Assembly (NCBI GenBank): GCA_963969395.1
Contig: OZ017798.1
Location: 2,728,001-2,792,000 of the forward strand
Source of the DNA: Pseudoscleropodium purum
Lineage: Eukaryota; Streptophyta; Bryopsida; Hypnales; Brachytheciaceae
Length of the DNA: 64,000 nucleotides
Reading direction: 5' to 3'
This document shows positions 1-12,061 of this stretch, piece after piece (within the stretch, counting starts at the first letter, position 1; every line of letters starts with the position of its first letter). The translations under genes were made by a program, and so were the position numbers. The notes below the pieces were generated by a model. That model had not been told where the DNA came from. It did no database searches and saw only the letters and a program-made list of their open reading frames with translations.

Positions 1-127
1 GTGGCTGCGTCCCTGTTTCTTAGCTGTATGCACTTATCCCTCATGTCGGTTGTGATCAAAACTTTTAAAGTCCACGCTGTGTAATTTTGCAAAAGGTGCA
101 TATTTTGTGAGCAGTTGTGGTAACGAG

Positions 128-973
128 GAGATGGCCTTCCGTTTGTGAAGACCGTTGGCTTTGCACTGGTCCCTGAAGCGCGGTTTCTTCTGCGCTTGAA
201 TGAATTCTTACGAGATTCTGGACTTGGTTAATATTGCAGCTGAGCATTCTGAGATCTGGCAATTTGCAAGCCAGTTGGAGGGGCACCTGACAGAGGTTGA
301 GGACTGGGATCTCGGAGCAGGCGTTTATATCGAGTTCTTGACATTGAAGTCTAGCTTCCTCGACATGTCAAATCCAGTGGACGGACTGGTACTTTTTTTC
401 CACAACCAATTCCGTGGATGGCTGTTGATGTGGTTTTTGAGTGTAGAGTTGAATGTCCCTATCATCTCTGACCTGTTCGTTCTGGTGATGGCACTCAGGA
501 AACGGTGGAAGAAAGAACCACAGCTGCGGGAGCGTTCTTTGAGCGGCTGAAGGAGTCTCAAGCTTTATGGAATTCGACATGCACAATTGATGCTAGGTAA
601 AGGATCCTCATATTTGCAATGGATGTAATAACAAACCGATTGGTTCCTTTCGATATATTGCTTGTTCTTGATTCGTCCTTTAGTGCCGTCGGTGTTCTTG
701 AGTTTGAGGGGTTTAAAGATTTTGCACATGGAATGAGCCCATTGTAACGAGAGGTTTTCCTCCGAATGCAGGGTTGCCTATTCAAGGATGGCAGACGAGA
801 TTTCTTCATTACTATTGGAAGAAACTAAGGCGCAGTCGTTTGACATCAATACTGAGATGAAGATGTTCGATATAGTTCTGGACGCTCCCGTGCCTGAAGA
901 TGTTCGCATGTGTCGTCTTCAAGGAGCTGTAACAGCGTTCACGAAACTAATTTCGGATGAGATCCGTGTGTGA
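128..973 (+). CDS. 3' end of an unidentified multi-exon plant gene (partial)
   Basis: Four exons can be joined by GT-AG introns with consistent phase: about 128-226, 294-388, 499-596 and 772-973, ending in TGA. The first border is uncertain because a TAA at 121-123 closes the frame upstream, so an acceptor must lie at 127 or 130. Introns are 67, 110 and 175 nt. The joined C-terminus is about 140 residues, mixed helical and charged, containing the pieces PEARFLLRLNEFLRDSGL, VEDWDLGAGVYIEFLTLK and ERTTAAGAFFERLKESQALW and ending KLISDEIRV. I see no signal peptide, membrane segment or catalytic motif and do not recognise the family. The 5' part lies outside the window. The splice model is well supported by open frames on both sides of each junction; the function is unknown. 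Confidence 0.55.
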
Positions 974-2545
974 AGAGCGTTAGGTCAGTGTATGTTTTTT
1001 TTATACATCGAAGTTTATTGAATGCTGGAGTCTCATGGTGATCTGTAATCTGAGTTGGTGTGCATCCGTTAAGTTGCGTGACCATATTGCAGCCCAATAG
1101 GCAATGGGAGGGTCCCGCATTGGATACGGTAGTTTATCCATGTTCATGAACAAATTATGAGTGAAGTCAGCATTAGGGAAAGATACGTTCTATGTAATTC
1201 TAATAGTATAATTCTAGTAAGACTTTCTGGTACCGGTAATGGTGTAGCAGAATGTTACCAACTTCAGTACTGCCAGAATGTTTGGTGAGGTACTTTGACT
1301 TTTTATTATTTGGAATTGGCATTCATCAAGTATTGCTTGCGAGAGAGACACAAGAATGCAAACCTGATAGATACTGTTTCTAATCAGTTATCAGTTTTGG
1401 TTGCCCAAGGCCCTTTCCAGCTCTTTGCGACCAATCCTTTTCCTATTTGAGCCAGCAGACATTCACACCCAAAACTGAGTCGTTTTGGATCATTTTCATC
1501 GAACAACGATCATGATTGTATGAATGTAACACTAGAATTCTATTTGACAATGGGCTTATCCTGAAAGTAAGTGAACATTTGTTTACTTCATGTTTTCATT
1601 CCCAATTTCTACAAATGATTGATGGATCTCCAATCAATCAGTGTAAGTTTCTTCTTTGCTTGAAATTCATTACATGAACTATAAAGCTTTTAGTACTTTG
1701 ATTGAACACATATAATCAGAGATTATGCTTTCATACTATGACTTACAAGCTTGTGAATTGATTTGACAAAATCCTTAGAGATTTCTTCTCATTTGACCAT
1801 ATGAATAATTTCTAAAATTCATGCCTAACTTATTGTTTTTTTAATGCAAACTTGAGAAATTCCTAATGTGTTTGTATTTTGATCTTATTTGATCCTGGAA
1901 GGCCTTGGCAGACCGAAAACGTCCTTTGGATGAAAGGAAAGCAGTGTGGTTGATGAAGAAAGAGTTGGCTTTATCCATTTTTGGCTCAGACAGATAGTTT
2001 GGTTGTCAACATTGACACGGTATGGAAAAGCTGCTTCAAGAGGGGCTAGATTGTGCGTCACAGTACAGAGAAGTCAATAAATCACAATTAACGGGAGCCA
2101 CGCTTATGGAGGACTTTGAACTCGGGTTTAGAAGGCGTGAAAATTTGGGTCGTGGGCAAGTATTTTCTTGAGTCAAGTTATTCCAGATGACACCACCCAT
2201 TGTGAATTGGGTAGGCGGGCAACGTGTAGGACAGTTGCCACATCAACATGTCAGTTGCTACATCAGATGCCAGCTTCAGTGACGGACAATCACTTGCGGT
2301 CATCACTGAATGTGCCCAAGTGAAGGAGTAAAGCCATAATGTGGCAACAAATGCAAGGCTTTTGTTTGGGAATTCTGGTCCCTTTTTCTTTGTTTATGGT
2401 AGTTGTCCTCTTCTTGATCACAACTGAAGTACTCGTGAGATAGACAAAGACATGTCTTTTGTTGTAGTTTCAATTTGTCAAAATTCGTTGAAATTGTTCG
2501 AATATTAAAAGCTTTAAAATTAGCTTTAAAATTCAATTGTAATTA
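974..2545. other. Intergenic, no gene seen
   Basis: AT-rich sequence with stops in all frames and no recognisable domain. The first few hundred bases are probably the 3' untranslated region of the upstream gene. From about 1900 to 2300 the base composition rises slightly, but I found no open frame with family resemblance. Confidence 0.5.
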
Positions 2546-2577
2546 ATACCTAGAAGATGTTTGCATCTTCTAGGTAT
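2546..2577. repeat. Perfect 14-bp hairpin
   Basis: The arm ATACCTAGAAGATG (2546-2559) is followed by the loop TTTG and its exact complement (2564-2577). It lies in AT-rich intergenic DNA. It could be a tiny foldback or an excision scar; its position downstream of the lectin pseudogene on the minus strand also allows a transcript-end structure. Confidence 0.7.
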
Positions 2578-2883
2578 ATAGTGACAAACTATCACAATGA
2601 TCTCAAATTTTTTTAATTAAATTAATTGTTTTGTTGACCCAATGACAGAAAATGGTTGTCATGACATTGCAATTCTTTAGTTTGATGATTCCTCACAAAA
2701 TCAATTACACATTACACATTACAAGAAGAAGGGCTCTTGCACCCACTCGAACATCCCAGCGGTTGTCATGACACTGCGATTTGCCAAAGCGGACACAAGT
2801 TAAGATCTACAGTGTAGTTTCGTACCTTCTTGAGTTTAGCCCTTGCAAATTAGAGGTTCAAAGTGAGTTTATCAGGTTCTTGC

Positions 2884-3951
2884 TCAAAGATGAGATCTTT
2901 TGACACATACAAACAGGAATTTATCTTCCAACACACCACTTCCAAAGTGAGAAGTAGGACCTACATCAGCCTCACCACGAGCCTTCTCGTCCACTGCAAA
3001 GTCGTCCTCAAGTGACCAGACGTACGATATAATACTGTAATTATCTACATTTCTCGAGAAGGACTGTGTATGGATTTCTAACGTGTCTCCATGGTAGAAT
3101 GCCAAACTCATTTCGACATCGATCAGTTTAATGAGAACCCTAAAACCCTTGGGTCGTATGAAAATGCCATCCAAGGACAAACTGGACTTCCAGATGCCAG
3201 AAGTGGCCAGCATGGCAGACTTCTGTAAACATTTTTCCTTCGCTTCTTCAACAGCAAACTCCCCGACCTTGTATTCTATCCAATCGTTTTCCACAACTCG
3301 GATTGTTGGCAGGTTAAATTGCTCCACCTGTGTTGGCAGGCCCGACGTACGTACTAGATCTGGTCCTATTCATGTAACACTTGCACTCAGAAATGACTTT
3401 TGTTTCGTTCTTCGAGAAGGTGAAATTTACAGGCTCAGAATCCCAACCGCCTGAATTGGCAGGTAGGTATGCTTGCTAGGAGATAGTATAACCTCCCGGA
3501 GGAAGTGAGCACACGATCTCACCTATCACATCGAACCAACACACGCTCTTCAGCCGAGCAATATTCTTCGGGAACCTGCTTGTTCAACAATTTGAAAACA
3601 TACATGCAAGAAATGCAAATTAGGCTGTAGATCGATAAAATAATGCACTTAAGATCTGAATCACTACGAGCAGAGTGCATAAGTACAACATACTAAACGC
3701 GTGTATCGACAAAGCCGTCTCCAGATAAAGACGTGAATTCAGGCGTATCCTCCAGAAGCCAGACTTTTCAAAGTGGCGAGCGACTAACACAGTGGAGCAC
3801 GAGAAAGCAGGACTTACATGATAGAACTCCGATCAGGCACCATCTCCCAACACGAAGGATTGCCACCCGAACTGATCCGAAGCTCCGCCGCCGAGATATG
3901 TTTGCAGTTCTCTTCGCTATCTAGCGCTTGGTGTAATTGATTGGAGTCCAT
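2884..3951 (-). pseudogene. PP2/Nictaba-like lectin gene, disrupted
   Basis: On the minus strand a first exon (3951 down to 3818) starts MDSNQLHQAL and contains AAELRISSGGNPSCWEMVPD, the start of a phloem-protein-2 (Nictaba-type carbohydrate-binding) domain. A GTAAGT donor follows. The second exon starts at 3575 after a GCAG acceptor, in phase, with IARLKSVCWFDVIGEI and LPPGGYTIS, matching the family's VCW..I.G.I and LPPG segments. The frame then meets TAG (3476-3478) where relatives have a Trp codon, continues through GGWDSEPVNFTFSKNETK, and shifts frame near 3330. The C-terminal block VVENDWIEYKVGEF and SGIWKSSLSLDGIFIRPK is the canonical PP2 ending. One nonsense codon plus one frame change make it a likely pseudogene. 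About 65 further residues follow the domain, including NYSIISYVWS, which faintly resembles the first HET motif. Confidence 0.7.
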
Positions 3952-5210
3952 GTTGAAGGTTCTATCAATTTGCTCTGGGGACGTTAGCCTGTGCTCCGTC
4001 GCACTGCTGCATTCAAATGTTTAGATGAACCCACAGTGGCAGTTTCAAGTTCCAGAGGAAATCTTCTCTAATAATATGATTCTCTAGCCTTAGAACCGAA
4101 CATGAATTATTCACTGTACGTACAAAGCTAGGGGAATTGTCAATATGACTACTGTTCATGGTGACCTAATGACATAAAATGGCTTGCAGCTTCTAAATTT
4201 ACTCTCACGGTCTTCAAATTTTGCACGTCGATATCACTCATCAACTTCCTAATTACACGTACTGCATAGCGAATGGGATCAACCGCATATCACAGCAACC
4301 AGAGCATCGACCGGTTTGGGACATGGCAACGACTAGTGTGGAAAGCATTAGATCTTCAGGTGTATCTCCTCGACTCGATTAGTATTTTCCACAACGCGAA
4401 GGAATTGAACTATTCTGCAGGGTGCTGAATCTGAATCGCTCTCTTCAAGCTATCAAAGAATCTTCTAGCAAGGCAATACAAACACCAGATGCAAGTAACC
4501 CATCACGACAATGTACTACGCACTGTACGACCGAATTTAACAATGATCAATTAAGCACAAAAATCGATTCAGTGAATCTCTTAAAACGAACGCCTTCCAA
4601 TCTCGCTGCAGCCTTTGATCGCTTCATTGCAAACAACAAACCTCTCCGATTGAAAAAACTAGCAACACGTTCTCGAATTTCTGGAACGCTGGGATGCACA
4701 GGTTAAATTGTTGACGTGAACCTCCTCAAAGGAATCATTCTTTGTCCCTGTCTCATCCACATCAAATGCTAGCAACAATCATGCTACGTATCCTCATTGC
4801 AATTGCTGTCAAACTAACTTCCCTCTCTCTCTCGCGCGCTATGGCACAGTATGCTTGGCAGAACGATTCACGCCATTGCTCCCTCAATTTGCAGTAGCCC
4901 TGTTCCAACTCATGGATGATAAAATGTCGATGAATACAGTCGGTAGTTTCTGTCCGCTGGTTATCATCCTGTCACGGGTTCCGTCGTTCCTGTCCTCAGT
5001 GTGCTTCGGAGGAGCTGAAAGTTAGGGTTTCAATGTTCCAATGTTGTGGTTCTTTACATGGTATGTAGCTAATTTTAGTGCACTGGCAGCCTATGCGACT
5101 TGCTCTGCCTTCTTCAGCACCTTCGTCAGTTGCCTCCATATGCTCTCTTTCTATCACTTTTCTACTTTCGCTTTATTAGCTATTTGTGTGACCTTGTGAA
5201 AGATCTGGTG
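3952..5210. other. Intergenic; probable 5' region of HET gene 1
   Basis: No convincing coding region. A pyrimidine-rich run (ccctctctctctcgcgcgc) lies at about 4820-4840, as is common near plant promoters and leaders. The frame of HET gene 1 is open upstream to 5100 but has no ATG before 5211, and a ccttcttcag acceptor-like site near 5118 suggests a spliced leader. I could not place a TATA box with confidence. Confidence 0.4.
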
Positions 5211-7232
5211 ATGGAGACAGGGAGTTCTGTGAAACTTCATTCCTGTCACGGTCTTACTGAGTATCAGATCATTACGACTGGGGGACTTCAGCAGATCGAG
5301 TATGAGGATTCTTGCAACAGGCAAGATTGGGAACTTCTGTTCCCTACACTAGGCTCAGATACGCCGAGGCACTACATCGACTGTGTCAGGTTAGTAGCCA
5401 CCAGGAAACTCGAAATTCTGAAAAGAGAGACCATTAGCAAGGGTGACATAGTCGACAAGTACACCATCGTCTCACATCCTTGGACGGAAGCTCTGACAGA
5501 TCTAGTCAATGAAACTAAGTTATTGTGTAGGAATGATGATGGTTCTGACAGCGGTGGAGGGAGCTACTTCCAAAGAATTTCTGCAAGGTTAATTGAAGGA
5601 GGGAGTATTCTCGAAGCTCTGACGGAATTGGCACAATGTACAGTGTCCTTGGGAGTGCGCTACATGTGGGTCGATTCCATTTGTCTGGACCAGTGCAATG
5701 CCGAAAGCATGACCTTTGAGATCGGCCGGATGTATTCCTATTTTAAAAATTCTTACTGCACAATTGTGAATCTGAATGGCTTGGGCGAGCAAACTAAGCT
5801 TGGGGAATGGCCGACTACTGTGGCGAGATGGTTCAGTCGCGTGTGGACTTTCCAGGAGGGACTCGCTTGCCATGAGGTTTACTTCATATCGGCTCCTATC
5901 ACTGGTATTCTCGCAAGGGTAGTGGCAGAAGTGATGGTGAGTATGAAACAAGATGACACCGTCCATCAGTTAGTAACAACTTCGCAGATTCAGCAGGTTT
6001 GTAGTACCGGTCATATTCACCGAGTGAATTCTGACGGACCTAAACAAGCCAAACTATACGAGCAAGTGAGTGCTCGCCTTCCATGTTGCTGCTGCTCATT
6101 CCAGTGCTCCGTGTCCTATACAGAGGAAGACAGGCACAATCTCAATGAAAGGGATGTATGCATGCAACAGATGTATTTTCACAGTCACTTGTACAATTGG
6201 CAGCAGGTCTATCTCATATGCAAGTGGGTTGTGCTCATCACATGCACTGCTGATGTGAAGGACGCCTCAATTTCTTTCAACTTCGTAGATGCTATCTACA
6301 GTTTTGGATTGAGTCGTCGGGCTCAGCAGTCACTTGAAGTGATCGAGATCTTTAAGGAAGTGTGTCAACGCAGCTGCTCTTATGCAGAAGATCGAGTATT
6401 GGCAATGATTGGAATGCTGGGCATTGGGGCTACCAACACATTGCGCTCTGGGATATCATTGTATGACCAAATAAAGTGGCTTTGTGGTATTGCCCCACCC
6501 AAAGTGAGACATGCTCTCATTGTCAAAAATTGTTTTGACGTGTATCCGAGTATGCCGGGGTCATCTTGGATGCCGGATTTATGTCGCAGTGTACCAGGAT
6601 GGTTGGAGCAGGTTTTAGAGTCACCCATAGGCGAGTGGGACTATGATGTCGAGACTAACAGAGTCATTGGCAAAGCACAGAATCCTTTCTCAGTGATCAT
6701 AATCAAGGCTGAGGAAAAGGATGCGGGACAAATAGTGTCGGAGATCCTTTTGGAGGCTGAAGAAATGCGTTCGGTTCCCGCACCCGATCATGAATCATGG
6801 TGGACCATAACGTTGTCCTTTGAGCCTCCTGTAGATCCACCTGACCATGTGGTTACTTTTGAGGTGTTGTGTGAAGTGGCCACAAATGAATCCGGAGAAA
6901 TCTGGGGCCGTCAATATTGTTGGGTGAATGGCTACAGAGCAGGAAGCCTCGCGATTGAACATATAGTTGGTAGCAGTAATCTGAAAAATTGGCAGGTCGC
7001 CATTGCAAATCAATCCCTTGTAGGTCTGCCTGTCATAGAAGAACTTGTGGAGAGGAAGGGACAGTCACCGGCATATGATGTGGGCATCTTGTTGTGCACT
7101 AAGACTGAAGATCAACTGCTGCACAAAGTTGGGGGATTGCTGTTATTTTTTAGCACGGCAAGAGAGGTGGCAAGCCTCATGTATAGACACAGGCAAGCCA
7201 ACCCTGGGGATCGAATCGTTCAAATGAGCTGA
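5211..7232 (+). CDS. HET-domain protein 1
   Basis: Single open frame of 673 residues from the first in-frame ATG, METGSSVKLH. The three core HET motifs are present in order: YTIVSHPW (84-91), YMWVDSICLDQ (151-161) and RWFSRVWTFQE (206-216), followed by the downstream helix EDRVLAMIGMLG (393-404). In fungi this domain triggers cell death after non-self recognition. A cysteine cluster, CCCCSFQC (292-299), lies in the linker and may bind metal. The C-terminal 270 residues show no recognised repeat or membrane segment and may form the partner-sensing part. No intron is needed inside the frame. It is the most divergent of the four HET proteins here. The function in a plant cell is inferred only. 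Confidence 0.85.
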   Translation: METGSSVKLHSCHGLTEYQIITTGGLQQIEYEDSCNRQDWELLFPTLGSDTPRHYIDCVRLVATRKLEILKRETISKGDIVDKYTIVSHPWTEALTDLVNETKLLCRNDDGSDSGGGSYFQRISARLIEGGSILEALTELAQCTVSLGVRYMWVDSICLDQCNAESMTFEIGRMYSYFKNSYCTIVNLNGLGEQTKLGEWPTTVARWFSRVWTFQEGLACHEVYFISAPITGILARVVAEVMVSMKQDDTVHQLVTTSQIQQVCSTGHIHRVNSDGPKQAKLYEQVSARLPCCCCSFQCSVSYTEEDRHNLNERDVCMQQMYFHSHLYNWQQVYLICKWVVLITCTADVKDASISFNFVDAIYSFGLSRRAQQSLEVIEIFKEVCQRSCSYAEDRVLAMIGMLGIGATNTLRSGISLYDQIKWLCGIAPPKVRHALIVKNCFDVYPSMPGSSWMPDLCRSVPGWLEQVLESPIGEWDYDVETNRVIGKAQNPFSVIIIKAEEKDAGQIVSEILLEAEEMRSVPAPDHESWWTITLSFEPPVDPPDHVVTFEVLCEVATNESGEIWGRQYCWVNGYRAGSLAIEHIVGSSNLKNWQVAIANQSLVGLPVIEELVERKGQSPAYDVGILLCTKTEDQLLHKVGGLLLFFSTAREVASLMYRHRQANPGDRIVQMS

Positions 7233-7299
7233 GTCAGCTGATGAGGGGTCTCAATTCTCTCACTGCCCAAGGGGACCAAAAGTATCCTTAGTTCCTTAC

Positions 7300-7830
7300 A
7301 TATGCTGTAACTTTTGTATTTAATGTTCGAATTCTATAAAAATTGTTGGAAAATCTGTGCTCTCTCTTCTAGTTTGGGTGGTAAAATTTTCAGATCAATT
7401 CAAGATATACTGATTTTTCAGGAGTCATTCAAAGTTCATGGGTTGAATTTGAGTTCATTTTGCATTTTGATGGCTGCAACTTTAGGGGCTTGTATCTCCT
7501 TCAAACAATGTTTGTTTTCAATAAAAATTTGTTGGGATATTTCCCCTTGAAGTCTAGTTATTGTGGTAAAATTATCATGTCAATCTCCTAGTCGTTTTGA
7601 ATGTTTGGGAGCAATTTGAAGTTCAAAATCTGGACATTTTTGGATTACCGTGAACTTTGGCAGCTTGTTTCTTCTTCATATAGTGTTCATTTCTAATCTT
7701 TAAAATTTAGAAAAGTTGCACATAATAGTCTAGTTTGTGGTTAAAGTTTCATATCAATCCAAAAAGTTATCAATGACGGAGAGGCATTTAGTAGAAGGAG
7801 GTTTAGCCTTAAATGTGTTGTTTGCAACTT
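7300..7830. repeat. Degenerate ~185-bp tandem repeat, three units
   Basis: Directly after HET gene 1, a block with the landmarks AAAATT-GTTGG, CTAGTTT and GGTAAAATTTTCA-ATCAATC recurs at about 7331, 7520 and 7703, a spacing of 180-190 bp. The units have diverged by substitutions and small indels. The block starts within 100 bp of the HET stop codon and may be part of the transcript's 3' region or an old satellite. Confidence 0.55.
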
Positions 7831-9984
7831 TTCTTGCTAATTTTTTACATTTCAAAGTCATTTTGCAGACACAATGAGTCAATGGAATGATATTTTTCTT
7901 TCAACAATGTAATTGTATGTTGGTTCTTTCATTTGTGTAAGTTTAAAAATCAAATTTCACCTCCAAATGTGTTGCTAGGAAAATTTCAGCATCATTTTTC
8001 TACACTAAAACAATATAATCTTATAATCTATGTGGCCAAATGACTCCAAATTTGATTCACGTCATCTACAACACGTACACTACAAGATTGTATGGTTGAA
8101 ATTTCTATACCTTAGTGACATTTTGGACTGTAACACTTCAAAAGTGATGATGTTTTTAAGCCCAGAAAATCCCTAGGCCTTGAAGAGTGAACTCTATTAG
8201 GTACAAATGACCACCATGATTTTGCAATGCACGATGAGCAGGGACAAAAGAGATAGTTATGGGGGATTGTAGCAGATGCAAGCATAGACAATGAGCAATA
8301 GATACAGGAATAACATCGCCAGATAAGAGCTTGCATGAAGAAGACATGTAGGAAGAATGATAGCTTGTATTGGTATGCAACCCTAAACCAACCATTTATT
8401 TTCTAATTTGATTTTTTGGAGGTGTGTATAGGATACAATCACACTCAGTACCATGTCATATACTGTAGGGTTCAATAATTGTGCAGGAACCAAATTATCT
8501 TTCCAAATCATGTGTCAATTTGACTACAATGGATAAAGTATATCATTTTTCTATTGATATAAAATGGTGTTAGAATATCGCAATTGCAAATCAAACTGAA
8601 ATGTTTCATTCAAACTATTTAGAAAGCCTTAGATCTTATCAATTTTTTCCTTTTTTCCATATCTTAAAATTGTACATATTTGAGATTGCCATTGAATCCA
8701 TTTATGCAAGCTAAAAGATGGGATTTCCAAGCAAAATTGACCACCACCAATTTCTATAGTGCTTCCATATAACAATGTAATCTTGGATTGGGCATTATTG
8801 TAATTAGTAGGATTGTAGAATAGACTATTGTAGAGGTATAGACTTTGCCGCACTTGTAATAGTTTTCAAAACAAAAGCACTAATTCCTACTTGAATTAAT
8901 GTCCAATGAAGATTGTAGGGGTGTAAACATGGAACTCACATGTATAGAAGTCATTTATTATTAAGAAAAAATGTGAAGTTGCTATTGACCAGTCTATTAT
9001 TGTTCCTATAATGATGAATTATAAATTGTAAACTATCAACTTAGAATTCATTTAGCAGTATTTTTTGACAACTTGTGAGTAGATTCTATTGTAGCTTAAT
9101 CTACGGAAATGAAGTGACTTCTTGTGTATGGATCTATATTGTAAGTAGGGTCATTTTTTCCATTTTTTATAAAGTGCCAAATTAGCGATATTAAATGTTA
9201 CAGTGGTACTTGAAATTTCAACATTCATCCACATATTGGATAAAAAAATACCACATTAGTACATATTACATGCCCATAATTCTATTTTCATCCATTCTTT
9301 GGCAATTGCATCCAATAATTTTTTATAATTTGAAGAATTTTGGCAATTTCATCCCAAATTTTATTGTTTATATTCAAAGGGCTTGGTACAAGGTCAATTA
9401 TTTTGGTGCAATTTGACGACAAATCACCAAGAAAAACATTGATTGCATGCAAGTGTAAATTTTTGGTATCTAATTGCACTAAGTAACTTCTTGAAAGATT
9501 TTTATTAGAGAGTGCATAGATTCTTAGTTTTCTACATGTGTGAACTCTCTACAATGCAATAGAGACAATTAATACACTATTTATGTAACCTATACCAATT
9601 GTAGATTTCACAAGAGACTTTTGAATTGGCAAGGTAAAGATCTTACCATCCAAGGTAATCTGGCATCTATTCCACTCAACAAAGAACTTTGTTTTTAGTT
9701 AGTTTGCAACCTTTACACTATCATGATAGAGCATTTGATAACTTAGGTATTCAATTGGCAGCTCTACAATGTATGGAACAATACTATACAAGTACCCTAG
9801 TACTTAGTAAACCAAGTAAAATTGTCTTGCAAGATTGTGAACTTTGTTTCATTTCCTCAATATCAAAAGATAAGAGCATACATAATCACCTCTAGCTCCT
9901 TTCAAGATGAAGGCACTTGCATATGACTTTAAAGTGGCCTCAAAGGGCATTAGAAGAAATACCCACCTATGCTTTTTCTTTGTA
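7831..9984. other. AT-rich intergenic, no gene seen
   Basis: Low-GC sequence with short frames only. I see no domain, RNA gene or clear element borders in it. Confidence 0.5.
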
Positions 9985-10620
9985 GCATTTGCACAATATT
10001 CATGATTATTTTTTGGAATACTTTAGAACTAGAAAAAAAAATTTCAAGCATGGAAAATACATCCAATATATACACTCCTTTACAAAAGAAGATACCCTAG
10101 GAAGGAAAAGCATAGAAAAATTCTCTAAGCTGTAAGAGAACTATGAAAGTGCAAAATCTCATGAAAATAGGTACTCTGACATTTTAATATGTAAAAAATA
10201 AGAAAAAAAATTTTAATAACCCCAAAAATTGGACATTTGGAAAGAGTTGATGGCAATGTGATTTCATCAAAATAATTATTTTAGAACTATCTTCAATGTT
10301 CAAAAATTGTGCAATGGGAGTGTTATTTACACTCATGTAGAGGATATAAAATAAAATAAATACTTTCCTAGTATGCAAATAGACCATGAAAATTTTAGCT
10401 CCAGATCATTAAATTTAGAGATTTCTACATTAGTAATAATTCCTTACATCAAAGTGTGACAAATTAACAAAATGATTTTTAAATTTAAAATGACCTTTTT
10501 AATTTCTAAAAACTAAGGGATTTGATTATCATCCATTTAGACATGTTCAATAGAAATTTAAAAGTTTCATGTTCATTGGACTTGTGCTTCAAAAGTTATT
10601 GCAGATGATAACAACATCAT
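9985..10620 (+). repeat. Dispersed repeat, copy 1 (partner at 36.1-36.7 kb)
   Basis: The stretch with GCATAGAAAAATTCTCTAAG and a following A-rich segment recurs in the same order at about 36.1-36.7 kb with many small differences. No coding capacity is visible, so this is an old non-autonomous element or a decayed part of a larger one. Confidence 0.55.
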
Positions 10621-12061
10621 TCCAATTATGACAGAGAATAGGACCGGTGTTTCTTGCAATGACCCTATATACCATCATTGATTCCTTAGTTTGATGTCGC
10701 ACATAGTGGAACGTATGATGTGTTTGCTTCTGTGTTCGTTGGCAAGCTCTTGCTATCCTATTACAAGATGTGCCTCCTCATTTGCCCACCATTCTCCATA
10801 CAACGTGCCAATAGAGAGCCTTAAAACAAAATTGGGAATATGATGTTGTCTTCAATTCTCTTCATGTCAACATTATCTCAATATTGAGGCTATGCATCAT
10901 TGCTATGAGCTCTAACATGTGTAGGACATGAAAAAACGATAGTTTGATGACTAAAATTTTTGAAGATGGTGCTTGCCTTTTGATCCTCATCACACAACCA
11001 TGACTCTAATTTGCAGATTGCAATAAACCACTATCTAGTCTTGATATTTTTCATTTAGATTAGCTTGAAATATTTCATGGATAGAGAAGTTGAATGAGAG
11101 GTATTCAGGAATAAATCTTTGACATTGATCACAAAACCAAGAAATGAGATGAGCAAGCCCACTAGATGTCAATTGCCCAAAGTGATGAAATGCATCTTTG
11201 TAGCACCAATCTATGCACCTTCCAATCATTAGGGAAGGAGGCACCTACTTGTAGCCTAGTTCTAACTTCCAAAGTATAGGATCAAAGATCATGAACATTG
11301 GAAATCCAAACTACTTTGACAAAATCTTCTACATCCTTTGCTTTACTAGCAAGTTCAATAATGGATTCATTAGACATCTGATTTATAGAATGCCATTGAA
11401 TACCTTTCCAGACGTTGCCAAAATCAATTTTCAAACTAAAGCCTTCTCAATCCAGGCTCTCAAGACGCTTCATTTGTTGGGTGGAGAGAAATACTAAGGT
11501 TTCAAAGACAATTAAGGATGAATAAAAAGACCCCAATATAGCTCCAGAGTTAGGATTCCAAATGTCTTACAATGTAGACTTCTTAGCTTGTGCAAGGTTA
11601 ATGGTTCTATGAGTAAGAATGATAAAGAACTTTTTTACAAGTATCGACTCCTAGTAAGTCCACAAACAACGAGCACATCTAGAACATGAGATACTCATGA
11701 AGAGCTCCTTGTCTCATACCATGGTTGAAATCATATAGATGTGTTTGTCAATTACAAAGATAGCATGTGTACTCTCAAAGGACTCTCGTATTTGTCAAAT
11801 TGCCACATTGTGTACTTCCACAAGTTTCATAGGCACAAAAATGTGTCAATCTAGAAAAAGGCAAACTACTATATAGTGCTAATGACCCTTAAGAGCAATT
11901 GTGGTTGGTGAGTGGGTAAGGCATTTGCCATAGCATTCCCAAGTCCATCAAACTATGCATGAGACAACTCAATGTATGAATGGTTGTCTACCTTTTCAAC
12001 ATCTAGTTGAAGTGGACAACCCTTATTTGTAGTGATCACAAAGATTACTAGTATTACACCT
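10621..12061. other. Decayed sequence, no gene recognised
   Basis: Base composition is less extreme than in the neighbouring DNA, and short frames occur on both strands (minus 11244-11035, plus 11291-11497). None shows a family motif. It may be a dead transposon, but no transposase signature can be read. Confidence 0.35.

Noticed and set aside
3450..3492. 42-nt GT...AG stretch that would remove the TAG in the lectin gene
   Set aside because: Removing it keeps the frame but it is shorter than plausible plant introns and would delete a conserved strand of the domain; a nonsense codon is the simpler reading.
4422..4706. 94-residue frame upstream of HET1
   Set aside because: No family resemblance, no splice context, and low-complexity serine/threonine composition.
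11035..11497. Short frames on both strands possibly from a transposase
   Set aside because: No catalytic motif can be read, so no mobile element is claimed.
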